Counted from the first letter of the stretch, positions 50,028 through 59,475 are shown. The stretch is DNA of 64,000 nucleotides from JANSYL01 sp963921255 (GCA_963921255.3 CAWUEW020000001.1:868001-932000), one strand, 5' to 3'. Program-made: numbers and translations. The notes: generated by a model from the sequence alone, not told the origin.

Positions 50028-53000
50028 ATGGAAAAGACCTTCAACGCAGCCGAGGCCGAGGCGCGCATTTCGAACGCCTGGGAAAGCGCGGGCGCCTTCC
50101 GTGCTGGCGCGAATGCCAAGGACGGTATGCCGGCCTATTCCATCATGATCCCACCGCCGAACGTGACGGGGGTGCTGCATGTCGGACACGCCTTCAACAA
50201 CACGCTTCAGGATGTCCTGACGCGCTGGCACCGGATGCGGGGCTACGACACGCTGTGGCAGCCCGGCACGGACCACGCAGGCATTGCCACGCAGATGGTG
50301 GTGGAGCGCGAACTGGCCCGCACGCAACAGCCGTCGCGGCGCGAGTTGGGGCGCGAAAAGTTCCTCGAAAAGGTGTGGGACTGGAAGGAGCAATCGGGCG
50401 GCACGATCCGTGAGCAGCTCAAGCGGCTCGGGGCGTCCTGCGATTGGTCCCGCGAGGCGTTTACCATGCGCGGTGCACCCGGCGACCCGGCCCCCGAGGA
50501 AGGGCCGAACTTCCACGAGGCGGTCATCAAGGTCTTCGTGGACATGTACGAGAAGGGCTACATCTACCGCGGCAAGCGGCTGGTGAACTGGGACCCGCAT
50601 TTCGAGACGGCGATCAGCGACCTGGAAGTCGAGAACATCGATACCGCCGGGCATATGTGGCACTTCAAATACCCGCTCGCCGGTGGGGCCACCTATGAGT
50701 ATGTCGAAAAGGACGCGGACGGAAACGTCACCCTGCGTGAGACACGGGACTATATCTCGATCGCGACAACACGACCGGAAACGATGCTTGGCGATGGTGC
50801 TGTCGCGGTTCACCCTGACGATGCCCGCTATGCCCCGATTGTCGGCACGTTGTGCGAGATTCCGGTTGGCCCGAAGGAACACCGCCGGTTGATCCCCATC
50901 ATCACCGATGACTATCCCGACCCGGAGTTCGGATCGGGGGCCGTGAAGATCACCGGTGCGCATGATTTCAACGACTATGGCGTCGCGAAGCGGGGCAATA
51001 TTCCGTGCTATCGCCTGATGGATACCAAGGCCCATCTGCGCGACGACGGGCTGCCCTATGCCGAGGCTGCCGCAGTGGCCCAAGCGGTCGCCAACGGAGA
51101 GCGCAGCCTGACCGAAACCGAAGCCGATGCCCTGAACCTGGTGCCCGATCATCTGCGCGGCCTCGACCGGTTCGCGGCCCGCGAGAAAGTCATTGCCGAG
51201 ATCACCGAAGAAGGTCTGGCCGTGATGACCCGGGCGGATGATCCAATCCTGGGCAAGGCGGCCCTGAAGCCCGACGCCGACGGGGCGGACGCGCCCGTGC
51301 CGCTGGTCGAAGCCAAGACCATCACGCAGCCTTATGGCGACCGCTCGAAGGTCGTGATCGAGCCGATGCTGACCGACCAATGGTTCGTGGACACGGCCAA
51401 GATCGTTGAGCCTGCCTTGGAGGCTGTCCGGACCGGTCGCACCCGCATCATGCCCGAGCAGCACCGCAAGGTGTATTTCCACTGGCTGGAAAACATCGAG
51501 CCGTGGACGATCTCGCGCCAGCTGTGGTGGGGCCATCAGATCCCGGTTTGGTATGGGTTTGACCTGGGCCGCCACGGGTTCCGCGACGATGAAGGTGATG
51601 GCGCGCTCGATGAGGTCGAGTTGCTGCGCCTGTTGGACGCCCAAACCCTGCTGAAGGGGGATGAGCGCCACCATTCCGCCGCCGATTTTGAGGCGGTTGC
51701 GGCCCAGTTTGCCGATGTCCTGGCCGGGTTGCCGACGCCGCTGAACCGTGCGCGCGTGATCGAAGTGGCGGATCGCAATGCCGCCGCGCATGCGCTGGCG
51801 GACAGTCTGGCCGACTACAACCTGAGCCAGGATCCCACGCATCTGGTCTATCCTGTATGGCGTGACCCCGACGTGTTGGATACGTGGTTCTCATCCGGTC
51901 TTTGGCCGATCGGAACGTTGGGCTGGCCCGAAGATACGCCGGAATTGCAACGGTATTTCCCCACCTCGACCCTGGTCAGCGGGTTCGACATCATCTTCTT
52001 CTGGGTGGCCCGGATGATGATGATGCAACTGGCCGTCGTCGACGACATCCCGTTCAAGGATGTGTACGTCCACGCGCTGGTCCGGGACGAGAAGGGCCGC
52101 AAGATGTCGAAATCCATCGGCAACGTGCTGGACCCTCTGGAACTGGTGGACGAATACGGCGCGGATGCTGTGCGCTTCACGCTGACGGCCATGGCCGCCA
52201 TGGGGCGTGACCTGAAGCTGTCGAAGGACCGCATCCAGGGCTACCGAAACTTTGGCACCAAGCTGTGGAATGCGGCCCGATTTGCCGAAATGAACGATTG
52301 CAAGCCGGTCGACGGGTTCGATCCGGCCGCCGTGCAGCAGACGGTCAACCGCTGGATTGTCGGCGAAACCGCGCGGGCGCGGCTGGCGCATGACGAGGCG
52401 CTGGAGGCCTATCGGTTCAACGATGCGGCGAATGGGCTCTATGCCTATGTCTGGGGCACGGTCTGCGACTGGTATCTGGAGTTCGCCAAACCGCTCTTTG
52501 CCAGCGGCGATGCGGCCGTCATCGCGGAAACGCGGGCGACGATGGCGTGGGTGATCGACCAGTGCCTGATCCTGCTGCACCCGACCATGCCGTTCATCAC
52601 CGAAGAGCTTTGGGCCGAGATCGCGGACCGTCCGAAGATGCTGGTGCATGCCGATTGGCCGACATACGGCGATGGCCTCATTGATGCCGCGGCCGATCGC
52701 GAGATGCGGTGGGTCATTGGCCTGATCGAGGAGATCCGGTCCGTGCGCCAGCAGATGCACGTGCCCGCGGGGCTGAAGGTCCAATTGCTGCAACTGGAAC
52801 TGGATGCGGCAGGACAAGCGGCCTTTGAAACCAACCGGGCCATGATTGATCGTTTGGCGCGTTTGTCGGATGTGACCGCCGTCGAAGCGATGCCCAAGGG
52901 CGCCGTGACGGTTGCCGTCGAGGGGGGGACATTCGGGCTTCCGATCGCCGATCTGATCGACGTGGATGAGGAAAAAGCCCGTCTGGAAAAGGTTCTGGGC

Positions 53001-53168
53001 AAGCTGGCCAAGGAATTGGGCGGTCTGCGCGGTCGTCTGAACAATCCGAAATTCGCCGAAAGCGCCCCCGAGGAGGTCGTCGAAGAAACGCGCCACAACC
53101 TCGCGGCGCGCGAAGAGGAAGAGGCCAAGATCAAGGCCGCTCTGGACCGGTTGAACGAAATCGGGTGA
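50028..53168 (+). CDS. valS: valyl-tRNA synthetase
   Basis: 1046 residues. The HIGH-type motif is HVGH at 52-55 in NVTGVLHVGHAF, and KMSKS lies at about 692-696. The editing domain (residues about 200-350) and a C-terminal coiled coil are present. Between WGHQIPVWYG and RDPDVLDTWFSS there is a long stretch of about 100 residues, much more than in E. coli ValS, which explains the larger size. No T-box or leader peptide is seen in the 114 bases upstream. Confidence 0.96.
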   Translation: MEKTFNAAEAEARISNAWESAGAFRAGANAKDGMPAYSIMIPPPNVTGVLHVGHAFNNTLQDVLTRWHRMRGYDTLWQPGTDHAGIATQMVVERELARTQQPSRRELGREKFLEKVWDWKEQSGGTIREQLKRLGASCDWSREAFTMRGAPGDPAPEEGPNFHEAVIKVFVDMYEKGYIYRGKRLVNWDPHFETAISDLEVENIDTAGHMWHFKYPLAGGATYEYVEKDADGNVTLRETRDYISIATTRPETMLGDGAVAVHPDDARYAPIVGTLCEIPVGPKEHRRLIPIITDDYPDPEFGSGAVKITGAHDFNDYGVAKRGNIPCYRLMDTKAHLRDDGLPYAEAAAVAQAVANGERSLTETEADALNLVPDHLRGLDRFAAREKVIAEITEEGLAVMTRADDPILGKAALKPDADGADAPVPLVEAKTITQPYGDRSKVVIEPMLTDQWFVDTAKIVEPALEAVRTGRTRIMPEQHRKVYFHWLENIEPWTISRQLWWGHQIPVWYGFDLGRHGFRDDEGDGALDEVELLRLLDAQTLLKGDERHHSAADFEAVAAQFADVLAGLPTPLNRARVIEVADRNAAAHALADSLADYNLSQDPTHLVYPVWRDPDVLDTWFSSGLWPIGTLGWPEDTPELQRYFPTSTLVSGFDIIFFWVARMMMMQLAVVDDIPFKDVYVHALVRDEKGRKMSKSIGNVLDPLELVDEYGADAVRFTLTAMAAMGRDLKLSKDRIQGYRNFGTKLWNAARFAEMNDCKPVDGFDPAAVQQTVNRWIVGETARARLAHDEALEAYRFNDAANGLYAYVWGTVCDWYLEFAKPLFASGDAAVIAETRATMAWVIDQCLILLHPTMPFITEELWAEIADRPKMLVHADWPTYGDGLIDAAADREMRWVIGLIEEIRSVRQQMHVPAGLKVQLLQLELDAAGQAAFETNRAMIDRLARLSDVTAVEAMPKGAVTVAVEGGTFGLPIADLIDVDEEKARLEKVLGKLAKELGGLRGRLNNPKFAESAPEEVVEETRHNLAAREEEEAKIKAALDRLNEIG

Positions 53169-53197
53169 TTGGCGCGCGGATGTGCTAAGCTTTGGCC

Positions 53198-53533
53198 ATG
53201 TCACATTGGTTCGAAAAGCTTGCCGAGCGCCGCATGCTCAATGCCCGTGCCGAAGGCCAGTTGGAGGGGTTGGCGGGTGAAGGGAAGCCTTTGCCCAACC
53301 GTCCAGAGGCCGCGATGATCGACGCAGGTGAGGCCGTGGGCTACCGCATCATGGCCGAGCACGGTGCCCTGCCGGAAGAAGTTGCGCTGGCCAAGACCTT
53401 GCAGGCGGCAAAGGCGACCTACGCGGCCCTTGAGGACGTCACACAAAAGAAGACCGCCATGGCGCAAATCGCCGATCTCGAAATGCGTTTGTCCATCGCG
53501 CGCGAAGCGCGAAAGAAGTTCATGGGCGGGTGA
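53198..53533 (+). CDS. DUF1992 family protein
   Basis: 111 residues. SHWFEKLAERRMLNARAEGQLEGLAGEGKPLP is the classic DUF1992 start, shared with the C-terminal region of DnaJ homologue DNAJC28. The rest is helical. Function unknown. The ribosome site before 53198 is weak. It follows valS by 29 bases. Confidence 0.88.
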   Translation: MSHWFEKLAERRMLNARAEGQLEGLAGEGKPLPNRPEAAMIDAGEAVGYRIMAEHGALPEEVALAKTLQAAKATYAALEDVTQKKTAMAQIADLEMRLSIAREARKKFMGG

Positions 53534-53606
53534 GGCGCGCCCCGCCGGCTTGGGCCGCGATCGTGCGCAATGTGACCCCGTGAAATCAAGGTTCGGAGGG
53601 TGATCC

Positions 53607-53951
53607 ATGTTTCGACGACTTCCTGCACTTCTTCTGCTTTCGTGGTTCGCCACGCCCGTCTGGGCCGAAGCGGACGGCCCGGATTCATGGCGCGTGGTGG
53701 ATGTGGCTGCGACCGACCGACTGAATGTCCGCATGGGACCGGGGGTTGAATACCCGATCCTCGATGCCTTGCCCCATGACGCGCGCGACTTGCAGCTTGA
53801 GATTTGCGTGCCAACGGTCAGCCGTCAGCAATTCTTTGCGATGACCGAGGCGGAACAGGCTGCCCTGACCGACTTCCCCCGCTGGTGCGCTGTGATTGTC
53901 GATGGGGAAACGCTTGGTTGGGTCAACGGGCGGTTTCTGATGGGGGAATAG
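53607..53951 (+). CDS. exported SH3-like domain protein
   Basis: 114 residues with a signal peptide (MFRRLPALLLLSWFATPVWA). The mature part starts WRVVDVAATDRLNVRMGPGVEYPILDALPHDA, the typical bacterial SH3 pattern with NVRxGPG, and ends WCAVIVDGETLGWVNGRFLM. Such domains bind cell wall or proteins in the periplasm. One cysteine pair (EICVP and RWCAV) may form a disulfide. Confidence 0.85.
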   Translation: MFRRLPALLLLSWFATPVWAEADGPDSWRVVDVAATDRLNVRMGPGVEYPILDALPHDARDLQLEICVPTVSRQQFFAMTEAEQAALTDFPRWCAVIVDGETLGWVNGRFLMGE

Positions 53952-54013
53952 ACCGTCGCCTGAAAAACGACGTGCCTTGCGCAGCGGCGCGATTTGCGAT
54001 TTTGCTGCGCACC

Positions 54014-55129
54014 ATGTCTGAGCCACGCTACACCGACCTCGCCCAAAGTCTTCCCGCATCTGTCCCTTTCGTGGGGCCGGAAACTCAGGAACGCGCCCGA
54101 GACGCGGCGTTCCAAGCCCGGTTGGGCGCGAATGAAAGCGTGTTCGGGCCCTCACCCAAGGCGGTTGCCGCGATGGCCAAGGCGGCCGAAGAGACCCGGA
54201 TGTACGGCGATCCCGAGGTATGGGATCTGCGTCTGGATCTGGCCGCCCACCATGGGGTCGACCTGGGCAATATCGTGGTCGGGGAGGGGATCGACGGCCT
54301 GCTTGGGTACCTTGTGCGGTTGTTGGTCGGTGCGGGAGATGCTGTTGTCACCTCCGACGGGGCGTATCCGACCTTCAACTATCACGTCGCTGGTTTTGGC
54401 GGGGCATTGCACAAAGTGCCGTATCGGGACGACAAGGAAGACCCCGAGGCGCTTTTGGCGAAAGCGCGCGAGGTCGACGCGAAGCTGATTTACTTCGCCA
54501 ACCCCGACAATCCCATGGGGTCGTGGCACGACGCCTCAACCGTGGAGGCGATGATCGATGGGTTGCCGGACGGCGCGGTGTTGGCGCTGGATGAAGCCTA
54601 TTCGGACACGGCCCCTGCGGACGCCATCCCGCCGCTCGATCTGAGCCATCCGCGGGTGATCCGGTTCCGCACCTTTTCGAAGGCCTACGGTCTGGCCGGG
54701 TTGCGCATGGGCTATGCGTTGGCCACGTCAGAGTTTGCCACGTCATTCAACAAGATCCGGAACCACTTTGGCGTTGGCCGTGTGGCCCAGGCGGGGGCAC
54801 GCGCGGCGCTCGCGGACCAAGCGTATCTCTCCGCAACGATCAAAGCGATCATGACCTCGCGCGACGAGATTTCCGACATTGCGCGGCAGAATGGCCTCGT
54901 CCCGCTTCCTTCGGCCACGAACTTTGTGACGATCGATTGCGGTCGCGACGGGGATTTTGCCCGTGCTGTTCTTAAACATCTGATCAATCAGGGCATATTT
55001 GTCCGCATGCCCTTTGTGCCGCCCCAAGATCGGGCCATCCGGGTGTCGTGCGGCGGACCTGAGGACATGCGCGCCCTCTCGGAGGCTCTTCCAATCGCCT
55101 TGGACCACGCAACTGTTGACGCCGCCTAA
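54014..55129 (+). CDS. pyridoxal phosphate-dependent aminotransferase (HisC-like)
   Basis: 371 residues of fold type I. The Schiff-base lysine is K223 in FRTFSKAYGLAGLRMGYA; ANPDNPMGSW and ALDEAYSDTAP are the PLP-binding motifs, and RVSCG near the end carries the carboxylate-binding arginine. The family includes histidinol-phosphate and aromatic aminotransferases; the substrate here is not fixed. No ribosome site is evident at 54014. Confidence 0.85.
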   Translation: MSEPRYTDLAQSLPASVPFVGPETQERARDAAFQARLGANESVFGPSPKAVAAMAKAAEETRMYGDPEVWDLRLDLAAHHGVDLGNIVVGEGIDGLLGYLVRLLVGAGDAVVTSDGAYPTFNYHVAGFGGALHKVPYRDDKEDPEALLAKAREVDAKLIYFANPDNPMGSWHDASTVEAMIDGLPDGAVLALDEAYSDTAPADAIPPLDLSHPRVIRFRTFSKAYGLAGLRMGYALATSEFATSFNKIRNHFGVGRVAQAGARAALADQAYLSATIKAIMTSRDEISDIARQNGLVPLPSATNFVTIDCGRDGDFARAVLKHLINQGIFVRMPFVPPQDRAIRVSCGGPEDMRALSEALPIALDHATVDAA

Positions 55130-55201
55130 CGCTCTCATTTGCAAGTAATTTTTTGAGCTCACGCGCCTTTACCTGCGGCAATCCGCCGCTAGCTCTGGCG
55201 T

Positions 55202-55420
55202 ATGGTTCATTTTCGCATCTTATACACGCTCGCGATCGTTCTGATGGTCTTCTCGCTGTTCGTGCTGTGGGTCTGGACTGGCCCGCTCGGCGTTTTGGCC
55301 GCTGCGGGATTGGCGCATCTCCTGTTTCGGATTTGCGAAGGACAGCGCGACGCCGAAATGGCGCTGGCCCGCAAATCCCGGGATACGGCCCTGAGCCAGG
55401 CGTTTGATCGGTCGTTTTGA
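55202..55420 (+). CDS. small membrane protein of unknown function
   Basis: 72 residues with two adjacent hydrophobic helices (YTLAIVLMVFSLFVLWVW and LGVLAAAGLAHLLF), then a charged helix CEGQRDAEMALARKSRD. No family recognised; the ribosome site is weak. It converges on the class V aminotransferase gene, ending 13 bases from it. Confidence 0.6.
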   Translation: MVHFRILYTLAIVLMVFSLFVLWVWTGPLGVLAAAGLAHLLFRICEGQRDAEMALARKSRDTALSQAFDRSF

Positions 55421-55433
55421 CGGCGGTGGGGCG

Positions 55434-56633
55434 TTAGCCCTCGGCAATCACGGCCATGGCCGCTTCGAGGCCGGTGGGCCCGTGCGGGATTTGCAGGGCC
55501 GCCATGCCAGCCTGCAAGCTGCCCAGAACCCCCAACACCATATGCGCGTTGACGTGACCCATATGCCCGATGCGCAGCAGGCTCGTCGGGTCACCTTCCG
55601 GGCCTTCTGATCCGCCAAGGGGAATACCAAGGGTGACACCCGCCTGGCTTGTCATCCAGTCGCGCATCTTCTGGCCGTTCCCGGGGCCGAAGCTGACGGT
55701 TGTCACCGCGTGGCTGCGTTTGTCGCGCGGGGCGATGTTCGGGCGGACCGGGCCAGCCTGGCCCCAGACCTCCAGCGCGGCCCACACGGCCTCGGCCAGA
55801 ACCTTGTGACGGTGCCACACCTGCTGGAGGCCTTCTTCCTTCAGGATCATGTCCAGCGCTTCCCGCAGACCATAGAGGTGATGCGTCGGGGCGGTGCCGT
55901 TGAAGTAACGGTAAAACTCGGTCGGGTTCACGCGCGGGCGCCAGTCCCAATAGGGCGTAACCAGGTCAGCCGTTTCACGGGCGGCATCCGCTTTGTCGTT
56001 GAAATAGACAAACGCCATGCCCGGCGGGGTCATCAGCCCCTTTTGGCTGCCGGTCACCATCACGTCGACGCCCCAGGCGTCCATGTGAAACTCATCCACA
56101 GCCAGACAGGCGATGTTGTCCGAAAACAAAAGCGCGGGATGCCCAACCGCATCGAGGGTCTCGCGCAAGGCGGCGATGTCGTTCTTCACGCTGGTGGACG
56201 TATCGACCTGAACGGCGAGGACGGCCTTGATGGCGTGGGCCTTGTCGGCTTCCAATGCCTCGGCAACGCGGGCCATATCGATATCGGACTGCGTGCCGAA
56301 ATCGATGATCTCGCACTCGACGCCCATCGCGGTCGCCATTTCACCCCACCCAAGGCAGAAACGACCGGTTCCGAGGATCAGGATCTTGTCCCCGCGGCTG
56401 AGCGTGTTGACCAGGGCCGCTTCCCAAACGCCGTGCCCATTGGCGATATACATGGCCACGTTGTGCTTGGTTTGGGCCACGGTTTTCAGATCGGGAACCA
56501 AGCTTGCCACCATATCGACCAGTTCTCCGGTGTAGATATTCGGCGCCGGGCGGTGCATCGCCTGCAACACGCGGTCGGGCATGACCGAGGGGCCAGGAAT
56601 AGCAAGATAGTGGCGGCCAGCGGCAAGGCTCAT
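55434..56633 (-). CDS. class V aminotransferase (alanine/serine-glyoxylate aminotransferase type)
   Basis: 399 residues. The N-terminus LAIPGPSVMPDRVLQAM, the segment MYIANGHGVWEAALVNTLSRGDKILIL and the Schiff-base lysine K198 in VMVTGSQKGLMTPPG fit the serine/alanine-glyoxylate aminotransferase group. D172 in FSDNIACLAVDE probably contacts the PLP ring. The amino donor is not certain. GGAG lies seven bases before 56633; longer in-frame starts lack a site. The gene is divergent from ygfZ. Confidence 0.86.
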   Translation of the reverse strand: MSLAAGRHYLAIPGPSVMPDRVLQAMHRPAPNIYTGELVDMVASLVPDLKTVAQTKHNVAMYIANGHGVWEAALVNTLSRGDKILILGTGRFCLGWGEMATAMGVECEIIDFGTQSDIDMARVAEALEADKAHAIKAVLAVQVDTSTSVKNDIAALRETLDAVGHPALLFSDNIACLAVDEFHMDAWGVDVMVTGSQKGLMTPPGMAFVYFNDKADAARETADLVTPYWDWRPRVNPTEFYRYFNGTAPTHHLYGLREALDMILKEEGLQQVWHRHKVLAEAVWAALEVWGQAGPVRPNIAPRDKRSHAVTTVSFGPGNGQKMRDWMTSQAGVTLGIPLGGSEGPEGDPTSLLRIGHMGHVNAHMVLGVLGSLQAGMAALQIPHGPTGLEAAMAVIAEG

Positions 56634-56769
56634 GGTGGGCTCCTGTTCATGGACCAGAGAGAGGTATTGCGGCAGGACGGTGGGGTCAATCATTCGCAAG
56701 GCCTTGGCGACCTGCCACGCCATGATTAGGTGTGATCTGCATCCTTTCAGAATGTGATGAGGCCAAAAC

Positions 56770-57537
56770 ATGCACGGGGAAGTTGCCGGTGATCGAACGG
56801 TCATTCGCATAGGCGGCGCGGACCGCGAGTCGTTCTTGCACGGCCTAGTCACGCGCGATCTGTTGCCGGCGGGCGAGGGTCTGACCTATGCCGCCTTGCT
56901 GACCCCCCAAGGGAAATACCTCGCGGATTTCTTCCTGTTGAACCGGGGCGACGACATTGTGCTGGATGTGAAAACGGACATCGCGGCGAAGCTGGCGCAA
57001 CGGTTGATGATGTACCGCTTGCGCGCAGATGTGACCGTTGAAGATGCAGGCCTCACGGTCGTTCGGGGATTGGGCGATCCGCCGGACACGGCATGGCCGG
57101 ATCCACGGGACCCGTCCCTTGGCTGGCGCGGCTACGGGATCGAGGCCGGGGATGATGCCCCCATCGATTGGGATGCGATCCGCGTGGCAGCCTGTATTCC
57201 CGAGACCGGGATCGAGTTGATCCCGGATGACACGTATATCCTGGAGGCTGGCTTCGACCGCCTGTCCGGCGTCGATCACCGCAAGGGCTGCTATGTCGGT
57301 CAAGAGGTGACGGCACGGATGAAACACAAAACCGAGCTGCGCAAAGGGTTCACAACGGTCGAGGTCGAGGGCGCCGCGCCTGTGGGCGCGGAAATTCTGG
57401 CCGGGGACCGCGCGGTTGGGAAGCTTTTCACCCAGGCCGGCGGCTATGGCATCGCCTATCTGCGCTTTGACCGGGCGTCCGGTGACATGAAGGCCGGCGA
57501 CGCGACCGTGCGCTGGTCTGGTGCGACGGGCGGCTAG
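56770..57537 (+). CDS. ygfZ: YgfZ/GcvT-like folate-binding protein
   Basis: 255 residues. The diagnostic motif KGCYVGQE lies at 172-179 (DHRKGCYVGQEVTARMKHK). YgfZ helps make or repair 4Fe-4S enzymes, such as the tRNA thiomethylase MiaB, using folate. GAGG precedes the start. The stop overlaps the ogt stop at a shared CTAG. Confidence 0.92.
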   Translation: MHGEVAGDRTVIRIGGADRESFLHGLVTRDLLPAGEGLTYAALLTPQGKYLADFFLLNRGDDIVLDVKTDIAAKLAQRLMMYRLRADVTVEDAGLTVVRGLGDPPDTAWPDPRDPSLGWRGYGIEAGDDAPIDWDAIRVAACIPETGIELIPDDTYILEAGFDRLSGVDHRKGCYVGQEVTARMKHKTELRKGFTTVEVEGAAPVGAEILAGDRAVGKLFTQAGGYGIAYLRFDRASGDMKAGDATVRWSGATGG

Positions 57538-58007
57538 ATCAATAGCCCTGCTGCGCCTTCGTGTTTCAGCAGCCAGACTTTCGTTTCCACCCCACCCGGT
57601 GCGCTGAACCCGCCAAGACCGGTTGCCGACAGCACGCGATGGCATGGGATTAGGATGGGGACCGGATTCGCGCCGCAGGCCTGGCCCACGGCTTGCGGGG
57701 GGCCGTCGACCTCCTTGGCCAGATCGCCATATAGACGCGTGTCCCCGAACGGGATGGCCCGGAGCGCATCCAGAACCCGGCCCCTCAACCCGCTTCGGCC
57801 ATGGCGGATCGGAACGCGAATATCCGTCAGTCTTCCATCAAAATACGCAGTCAGCTCATCAAGGGCTTGGGCCAAAACCGGATCATTGGAGGTCGGTTCG
57901 GTCGCGCCCCATCCCGAGGCGACCACAGCACCGCCCGCGACCGATACCCAGATTGGTCCGAGCGGCGTGTCGCGGCTGCCGGTTACAGTTGTTTCGAGAG
58001 CCACCAT
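57534..58007 (-). CDS. ogt: methylated-DNA-protein-cysteine methyltransferase
   Basis: 157 residues. The acceptor cysteine is C122 in the motif IPCHRV, and VGQACGANPVPILIPCHRVL and GFSAPGGVETKVWLL are the usual flanks. It removes methyl groups from O6-methylguanine in one suicidal step. Ada-type N-terminal domains are absent. It lies last in a chain of overlapping minus-strand genes (GST, DUF3253 remnant, VOC, ogt), all fitting defence against electrophiles or alkylation. Confidence 0.92.
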   Translation of the reverse strand: MVALETTVTGSRDTPLGPIWVSVAGGAVVASGWGATEPTSNDPVLAQALDELTAYFDGRLTDIRVPIRHGRSGLRGRVLDALRAIPFGDTRLYGDLAKEVDGPPQAVGQACGANPVPILIPCHRVLSATGLGGFSAPGGVETKVWLLKHEGAAGLLI

Positions 58008-58345
58008 GTCGTTCCATCCGGGCTTTGGACACCGCCGCGCAGATCGCCGTCCCCTTTATCCATCAAGGGCTGCACGACACCCGCCCCGGCTGCCAGCGCC
58101 TTTTCAAACGTAGCCCCGGGATCGGGTACGTAGAGGCGCAGGTGCGCAGGTGGACCTGCGGCTCCGCCGATCATCAAGACCGTATCGTCCACCCGGCACT
58201 CGGCATGGACGATCCGCGTCTCGTCCCGGATAACCCGCAGACGGGTTGCGCCGAACACGGTTTCGCAGAATTGCAGGACCTGCTCGGGATCAGGCACGAT
58301 GAGGTAGGGGGCCAGACTGGTGTAGCCGTCGGGTTTCCAGGACAT
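57983..58345 (-). CDS. VOC family protein (PhnB/glyoxalase type)
   Basis: 120 residues starting MSWKPDGYTSLAPYLIVPDPEQ, the usual opening of the PhnB-like VOC group; HLRLYVPDPGATFEKAL opens the second half and GGVQSPDGTTWWLS ends it. The 3' end overlaps ogt by 25 bases. ATG at 58345 fits the family; an in-frame ATG at 58381 is possible. Substrate unknown. Confidence 0.82.
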   Translation of the reverse strand: MSWKPDGYTSLAPYLIVPDPEQVLQFCETVFGATRLRVIRDETRIVHAECRVDDTVLMIGGAAGPPAHLRLYVPDPGATFEKALAAGAGVVQPLMDKGDGDLRGGVQSPDGTTWWLSKQL

Positions 58346-58377
58346 ACCCTCGATGCTGTGACCCAAAGACCACCACG

Positions 58378-58615
58378 TCAAGCCAGAGCAAGCCGGATTG
58401 GCCCCTTCGCCGACATCGGGTCAACGGGCCGCCCGCCCTGCGTCGCGACGAGGGGCAGGTGCAGCAACGCGGCGGATGCGCGGCATCAAAGGGCGCCAAT
58501 CGTCCGACAGCACCCGCGCCACTTCGGACGGGCAGAGGGTTTTTCCGGCGCCACGGGACAGGGCCAAGGCCATCAAGGCCTCGGCGATCTCGTCGTCGGG
58601 GATCGAGCCAGTCAC
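58378..58615 (-). pseudogene. DUF3253 gene with internal deletion and frameshift
   Basis: The frame begins with a GTG overlapping the GST stop (GTGA) and encodes IPDDEIAEALMALALSRG, then GKTLCPSEVARVLSDDWRPLMPRIRRVAA, the DUF3253 core. It then runs into PAPRRDAGRAAR and stops at 58421. The +1 frame at this point reads VATQGGRPVDPMSAKGPIRL and ends at 58378, which is the normal DUF3253 C-terminus. About 14 bases seem to be missing between the halves, judged from family length. The gene is therefore probably broken. The original function is unknown (small winged-helix-like protein). Confidence 0.65.
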
Positions 58616-59475
58616 CCCTCGGGGTTCAGCTTGTCTTGGGTCTTGGTGTCGAAGTCTTCCGCCGCGTGGCGTTCGTGAAGCTGCATCTCCGGCTCGCCAA
58701 AGGCCCGGTTGACCATGCGCCCACGCTGCACAGCGGGACGGGCGTCGATGCGTTCGGCCCATTCCATGACATTCTTGTAGGACGCGACGTCCAGGAACTC
58801 GGCCGCGTTATAAAGTCGGCCAAGCACCAGTTGGCCGTACCACGCCCAGATGGCCATATCGGCGATCGTGTAAACGCCGCCAGCCATCCAATCATTGTCA
58901 GCCAGGTGCCGGTCGAGCACGTCAAGCTGCCGCTTGGCTTCCATGCTGAACCGGTCGATCGGGTATTTCCATTTTTCGGGCGCATAGGCGTAAAAATGGC
59001 CGAAGCCCCCGCCAAGATACGGGGCGCTGCCCATCTGCCAGAACAACCACGACAGCATTTCCGGGCGGGCGTCCTGCGTGAGGAAGGCGTCAAACTTTTC
59101 GGCAAGGTGCAGCATCATGGCTGCAGATTCGAACAGGCGGACAGGCGTGTCGCCGGACCGGTCCATCAGCGCCGGGAACTTGGAGTTCGGATTGACCTCC
59201 ACAAAGCCCGAGCTGAACTGATCGCCTTCGCCAATATTGATCAGCCACGCGTCATATTCGGCCCCCGCATAGCCGGCAGCCAGGAGTTCTTCCAGCAGGA
59301 CCGTCACCTTCACGCCATTGGGCGTCGCCAGTGAATACAGCTGAAACGGATGCTCTCCAACGGGCAGGTCTTTGTCGTGCGTCGGACCTGCAATCGGGCG
59401 GTTGATGTTGGCGAACTGGCCGCCATTTCCTTTTTCCCAGGTCCAGACCTTGGGCGGTTCGTACGTATCGGTCAT
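58612..59475 (-). CDS. yghU: glutathione S-transferase, YghU type (disulfide-bond oxidoreductase)
   Basis: 287 residues. The N-terminal part PPKVWTWEKGNGGQFANINRPIAG, then HPFQLYSLATPNGVKVTVLLEEL starts the thioredoxin-like domain; helical C-terminal part includes GGVYTIADMAIWAWYG. The long N-terminal arm and this pattern fit YghU, which binds two glutathiones and has disulfide reductase activity. AGGGGAC lies about nine bases before 59475. Confidence 0.9.
   Translation of the reverse strand: MTDTYEPPKVWTWEKGNGGQFANINRPIAGPTHDKDLPVGEHPFQLYSLATPNGVKVTVLLEELLAAGYAGAEYDAWLINIGEGDQFSSGFVEVNPNSKFPALMDRSGDTPVRLFESAAMMLHLAEKFDAFLTQDARPEMLSWLFWQMGSAPYLGGGFGHFYAYAPEKWKYPIDRFSMEAKRQLDVLDRHLADNDWMAGGVYTIADMAIWAWYGQLVLGRLYNAAEFLDVASYKNVMEWAERIDARPAVQRGRMVNRAFGEPEMQLHERHAAEDFDTKTQDKLNPEG

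Noticed and set aside
49689..51842. A 717-codon minus-strand frame opposite valS
   Set aside because: It is antisense to mnmH and valS, with low-complexity His/Arg-rich composition; a shadow caused by high GC.
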